A stretch of DNA of 64,000 nucleotides from Halodesulfovibrio sp. (GTDB taxonomy: Bacteria; Desulfobacterota; Desulfovibrionia; Desulfovibrionales; Desulfovibrionaceae). A program made the position numbers and the translations under genes. The notes under the pieces are model-generated. The model did not search any database, was not told the origin of the DNA, and saw nothing but the letters and a program-made list of their open reading frames with translations. This document shows, in pieces, positions 61,251-64,000 of this stretch. Positions within the stretch are counted from its first letter, which is position 1, and each line of letters opens with the position of its first letter. The DNA is taken from positions 80,809 through 144,808 of the forward strand of contig NZ_JADMLB010000076.1 of the NCBI RefSeq assembly GCF_015482765.1, in the 5' to 3' direction.

Positions 61251-62849
61251 TTACATACCGGATTTAAGAGTATCTTCAAGCTCTGGGTCAAGCTTTACGA
61301 GTAGAGAACCCTCCGCCTCAGCACGAACTTTACCGGCAGCAGCACCTTTAATTTTACGCACATTTTTCACTCGGGCAAACATAATACGCGCCTGCTCGTC
61401 TTCACGTTGCCAGCTTTTTACGCCAACAAGGATTGCTGCTTCATTCAGGGTCTGTTCCGGTATTTGTTGATCGGGATAATCAAGATGCAAAACAAGGTGA
61501 GCACTTGGGCCATCTTCTGCATGAAACCACAAGTCATATGATGAAACCCTGTTCAAAATTTCATGGTTCCCTTGCGCATTTCGTCCGCGAAGCATCAAAA
61601 ATCCATCAGAGCTTCTGAACCGCTGGATAAATTTATCTTTAGCCAGTTGCTTTTGATGCCGCTTCAACGCTCCGCCTTTAAGCTTCTGTTCACTTTGAAG
61701 CTTAGGAACATCGCCTTCACCACGTTGGAGACGTGCATATTGCATTTCAAGAATCTGCCGACGCTCTGCAAGCATATCTAACCCGCGCTTTCCGCGAGTT
61801 GCCTGCTTAAACAAAAACGCCATGTTTTCCCGAATGGTCTTACGAGGATCAAGCGTAATTGTGCATTCTTCTCCGGCAATAAGTCCTTCAATGCCTTCAG
61901 GAACAGCCAGTGTTATGGACTCAACCTTCTTATCAGCATCAATCTGCCATAAAGAAGCCTGTAGCAATACAGCCTGCTGTTGTCCGGCGATCATACGGTC
62001 CAGCCTGTCTTTTTCCTGATTTAAACGGGCAAGAGTCTTCTTTGTACGTTTCAGCGCCGCCACAACCGGCTTAGCTGCTGTTGAAGCCTCAGCTTGTGCC
62101 AATTCAGCAAAGAGACGCATTTCGCCCACAGCTGTAGCAGCCTCTATAGCAGAGGATACAACTATTTCTTCACGCTTACCGCGAATAGCTTCTGGAAGCG
62201 ACCACACGTAAGCATCTGTCGGCTTTCCATCCTTAGTATACAAATACACATCGCCGAGACTTTCGAGGTCTTCAACGGTTTCTACCGTGCCATACCCATA
62301 CTCAAGGTCAACAAACAATGCCTGTGCATCCATTGGATCTTCATGGATAAGAGCAGAAAGAGCTTTACGTAACGGCGGAGTCAATTGCGGATACTTGCCC
62401 CATACTTCACTGCTTGCCAATACGTCCGGTAACGCCTCTGGTTCACACCATGCAGGCTCAAAGCCCGCCCATTCCGGCTCTTCCTTGCTAATAAACACGC
62501 CATTACACAAATCAAGAACAAGCCATGTTACCGGAGTAGTTGTCAGGGGAAAAGCAATGCGGCGGTTACACCAGTCCACAACTGGAGTACCCAATCGTTT
62601 TCCGGCAGCATATTTGCGTAGCCACATAGATTTTGCAGAAGGATTCTCTGGATTAACTGGACGCTTATCACTGAGAAAAAGGAGGGGAAAACGGCGACCG
62701 GCCTGAAACAGAAGATTCTGTTTCCGGCCGGTGCGGTGAATTACTATTGTTGTAGTATCGGGGGCTGGCTCAAAAAACTTTTCAATACGTGCTCCTCTAA
62801 GATACACTGAAAGTTCTACGCACAACCGCCGAAAGAAATGTGCTTCCAT
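61251..62849 (-). CDS. NFACT-family protein (RqcH/fibronectin-binding A type)
   Basis: The 532-residue protein has the NFACT-N domain at 1-about 220 (LRGARIEKFFEPAPDTTTIV), a long helical region with coiled coil (about 235-400), and the C-terminal NFACT-R domain (RSSDGFLMLRGRNAQGNHEI; DLWFHAEDGPSAHLVLHLDY). In other bacteria RqcH binds 50S subunits with stalled chains and adds alanine tails. It is upstream-linked to dksA, which ends 6 bases before its start on the same strand. It is slightly shorter than Gram-positive RqcH. Confidence 0.9.
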   Translation of the reverse strand: MEAHFFRRLCVELSVYLRGARIEKFFEPAPDTTTIVIHRTGRKQNLLFQAGRRFPLLFLSDKRPVNPENPSAKSMWLRKYAAGKRLGTPVVDWCNRRIAFPLTTTPVTWLVLDLCNGVFISKEEPEWAGFEPAWCEPEALPDVLASSEVWGKYPQLTPPLRKALSALIHEDPMDAQALFVDLEYGYGTVETVEDLESLGDVYLYTKDGKPTDAYVWSLPEAIRGKREEIVVSSAIEAATAVGEMRLFAELAQAEASTAAKPVVAALKRTKKTLARLNQEKDRLDRMIAGQQQAVLLQASLWQIDADKKVESITLAVPEGIEGLIAGEECTITLDPRKTIRENMAFLFKQATRGKRGLDMLAERRQILEMQYARLQRGEGDVPKLQSEQKLKGGALKRHQKQLAKDKFIQRFRSSDGFLMLRGRNAQGNHEILNRVSSYDLWFHAEDGPSAHLVLHLDYPDQQIPEQTLNEAAILVGVKSWQREDEQARIMFARVKNVRKIKGAAAGKVRAEAEGSLLVKLDPELEDTLKSGM

Positions 62850-62855
62850 TGTTAA

Positions 62856-63218
62856 CTAGTCAGCGCGCTGGCGCTCGTCCTCTTCCTGTTTACTCTTACA
62901 ATTAATGCACAGCTTAGTAACAGGACGTGCTTCCAATCGTGCAATACCGATGTCTTCACCACATTCATCACAAATGCCAAAAGAACCTTCGTCAAGACGA
63001 GTAATTGCAGAGCGAATCTTTTTAATGAGCTTACGCTCACGATCACGAATACGTAATGTAAACGCACGGTCAGATTCAGCGGTTGCACGGTCTGCAGGAT
63101 CTGCAAACATTTCACTGTTATCAGTCAGATCGTCAAGGGTTGCATCACCCTTCTGCTGTGCTTCTTCGAGCATATCATTCAGAAGCTTACGGAAGTGATC
63201 AAGATCTTTCTGTTCCAT
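62856..63218 (-). CDS. dksA: DksA/TraR-family zinc-finger transcription factor
   Basis: The 120-residue protein has an N-terminal coiled coil (LDHFRKLLNDMLEEAQQ... RERKLIKKIRSAITRLDEG) and a C4 zinc finger (FGICDECGEDIGIARL, then LCINCKSKQEEDE). DADR-like acidic tip residues lie between (FADPADRATAESDRA). It binds the secondary channel of RNA polymerase and works with ppGpp. ATG 63218 has GGAGG 7 bases upstream; an earlier in-frame start at 63236 overlaps that site. It is the first gene of an operon with the NFACT gene. Confidence 0.93.
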   Translation of the reverse strand: MEQKDLDHFRKLLNDMLEEAQQKGDATLDDLTDNSEMFADPADRATAESDRAFTLRIRDRERKLIKKIRSAITRLDEGSFGICDECGEDIGIARLEARPVTKLCINCKSKQEEDERQRAD

Positions 63219-63741
63219 GTATGTCCTCCTCGGCATCTATCAAACTGAGACCATTACTCTCGTAACGGCCAGAACTACACTGCAAATAACGCCAAGAATA
63301 TGGTCGTATGCGCGTTACCATAAAAGAAGAACAATCCAATAAACTAAAATATCTCAAAAAGCAAAGCTCTCATTGCGAGTTATAATAGGTTTAATGAAAT
63401 TGTGTTGTATCCAACTAAATGTAGCTCTGAAATGTCAGGGTACCATTATTAATGAACATATTAAATGTATAGTCGGACTTAATAATATGTACCATTGAGC
63501 AAATGTAAATAGCGAACAGACTGTTACAGGCAGGAATACCTTTTTTTGTGCAAGCCACACACCTACATTTTCCGCTTCGGTACGTCATGCACTCATTGCA
63601 TAAGAGTGCCTACCCATCTTTTACGGCTCTTTGATGACGTTTTGCAGAAAAATTCAAAAAAATTATCTTTTTTGCTTGACCGGCTCATGCCCTCTGCGTA
63701 TACACCTCCCCCGTTGGGACGAACAAGTTCCTACGCAACGA
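63219..63741. other. Intergenic region between dksA and tRNA-Gly
   Basis: These 520 bases contain no supported gene. The dksA promoter should lie in the AT-rich left half. The tRNA promoter lies at 63676-63704. No strong hairpin or repeat was seen. Confidence 0.5.
63676..63704 (+). promoter_or_regulatory. Promoter of the tRNA-Gly genes
   Basis: TTGACC (63676-63681) and TATACA (63699-63704) are exactly 17 bases apart, placing the start near 63711, about 30 bases before the tRNA. Confidence 0.75.
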
Positions 63742-63816
63742 GCGGGAATAACTCAGTGGTAGAGTACAACCTTGCCAAGGTTGGAGTCGCGAGTTCAAAT
63801 CTCGTTTCCCGCTCCA
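63742..63816 (+). tRNA. tRNA-Gly (GCC), copy 1
   Basis: The 75-base cloverleaf includes an encoded CCA. The acceptor arms GCGGGAA and TTCCCGC pair perfectly. The anticodon arm is CAACC-TTGCCAA-GGTTG with anticodon GCC, and the T arm contains GTTCAAATC. Confidence 0.98.
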
Positions 63817-63906
63817 CTAAAAAAAATAAAAAGCAGTCAATTTAAGACTTGATTATCTCTTCAAAGTCCCTTAAAAAGCTGACTGCATTGTTGAAAAGCA
63901 ACACGA

Positions 63907-63981
63907 GCGGGAATAACTCAGTGGTAGAGTACAACCTTGCCAAGGTTGGAGTCGCGAGTTCAAATCTCGTTTCCCGCTCCA
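63907..63981 (+). tRNA. tRNA-Gly (GCC), copy 2
   Basis: The sequence is identical to copy 1, 165 bases downstream, with CCA encoded. It lacks its own clear promoter and is probably transcribed from the promoter of copy 1. Confidence 0.98.
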
Positions 63982-64000
63982 CTAAAAAAAATAAAAAGCA

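Larger units (their letters stand above)
63738..64000 (+). repeat. Tandem duplication carrying tRNA-Gly (165-bp period)
   Basis: Bases 63738-63835 and 63903-64000 are identical, covering the tRNA, 4 bases before it and a 19-base A-rich tail. The second copy runs to the window edge, so more copies may follow. Confidence 0.9.

Overview
The window looks like chromosomal DNA of a marine-type sulfate reducer of the Desulfovibrio/Halodesulfovibrio kind. This is inferred from gene content: a CcmE with a CXXXY haem site, a desulforedoxin-like protein, a minimal SufC-SufB pair, two NhaD-type sodium/proton antiporters, a pseudouridine synthase fused to dephospho-CoA kinase, and a moderate base composition. 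There is no integrase, transposase, CRISPR array or rRNA operon. Nearly all the DNA is dense housekeeping and accessory genes in short operons separated by clear intrinsic terminators.

Layout. 1-2.6 kb (minus): a truncated BMP-family binding protein behind gpt (purine salvage), then a THUMP-type rRNA methyltransferase. 3.2-5.3 kb: a GT2-like protein and TrmH. 5.9-9.3 kb: two tandem NhaD antiporter paralogues. 9.5-11.6 kb: cbiMQO cobalt/nickel uptake. 11.6-16 kb (minus): a large MscS channel, a 54-residue desulforedoxin-like protein, and waaF-gmhB for LPS heptose. 16.2-17.4 kb: a structured-RNA candidate and a CNNM/CBS protein. 17.6-23.1 kb: ccmEFABCD plus a TPR protein, with a tandem duplication at the ccmC/ccmD junction. 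23.2-28 kb: guaB-guaA-tatB-tatC behind a structured leader. 28-33.4 kb: hisB-lipoprotein-hisA, then glk-TVP38-flavoprotein. 33.5-39 kb (mostly minus): a chemoreceptor, a periplasmic binding protein fused to a zinc-less cytidine-deaminase fold, two proteins of unknown function, and cinA/pncC on the plus strand. 39-48.5 kb: uspA, hisC-cmk, an FxsA-like protein, upp-uraA (minus), rluD-coaE, trkH-trkA. 48.6-55.7 kb (minus): a three-gene signalling set of binding protein, 1665-residue hybrid kinase and HD-GYP response regulator. 56-64 kb: rhomboid, sufCB, a coiled-coil periplasmic protein, an ISF-type flavoprotein, an MDR reductase, NFACT/RqcH, DksA and two identical tRNA-Gly genes.

The genes group into nucleotide supply (gpt, guaBA, upp-uraA, cmk), cytochrome c and Fe-S assembly (ccm, suf), ion homeostasis (nhaD pair, trkHA, CNNM, MscS) and environmental sensing (three proteins built on periplasmic binding domains).

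The most unusual items are the binding protein fused to a deaminase fold that has lost its zinc ligands (35561-36721), the 50-codon chimera made by the ccmC/ccmD duplication (22177-22329), the 121-residue acidic extension of TatC, and two unassigned structured RNA regions (16185-16345 and the guaB leader).
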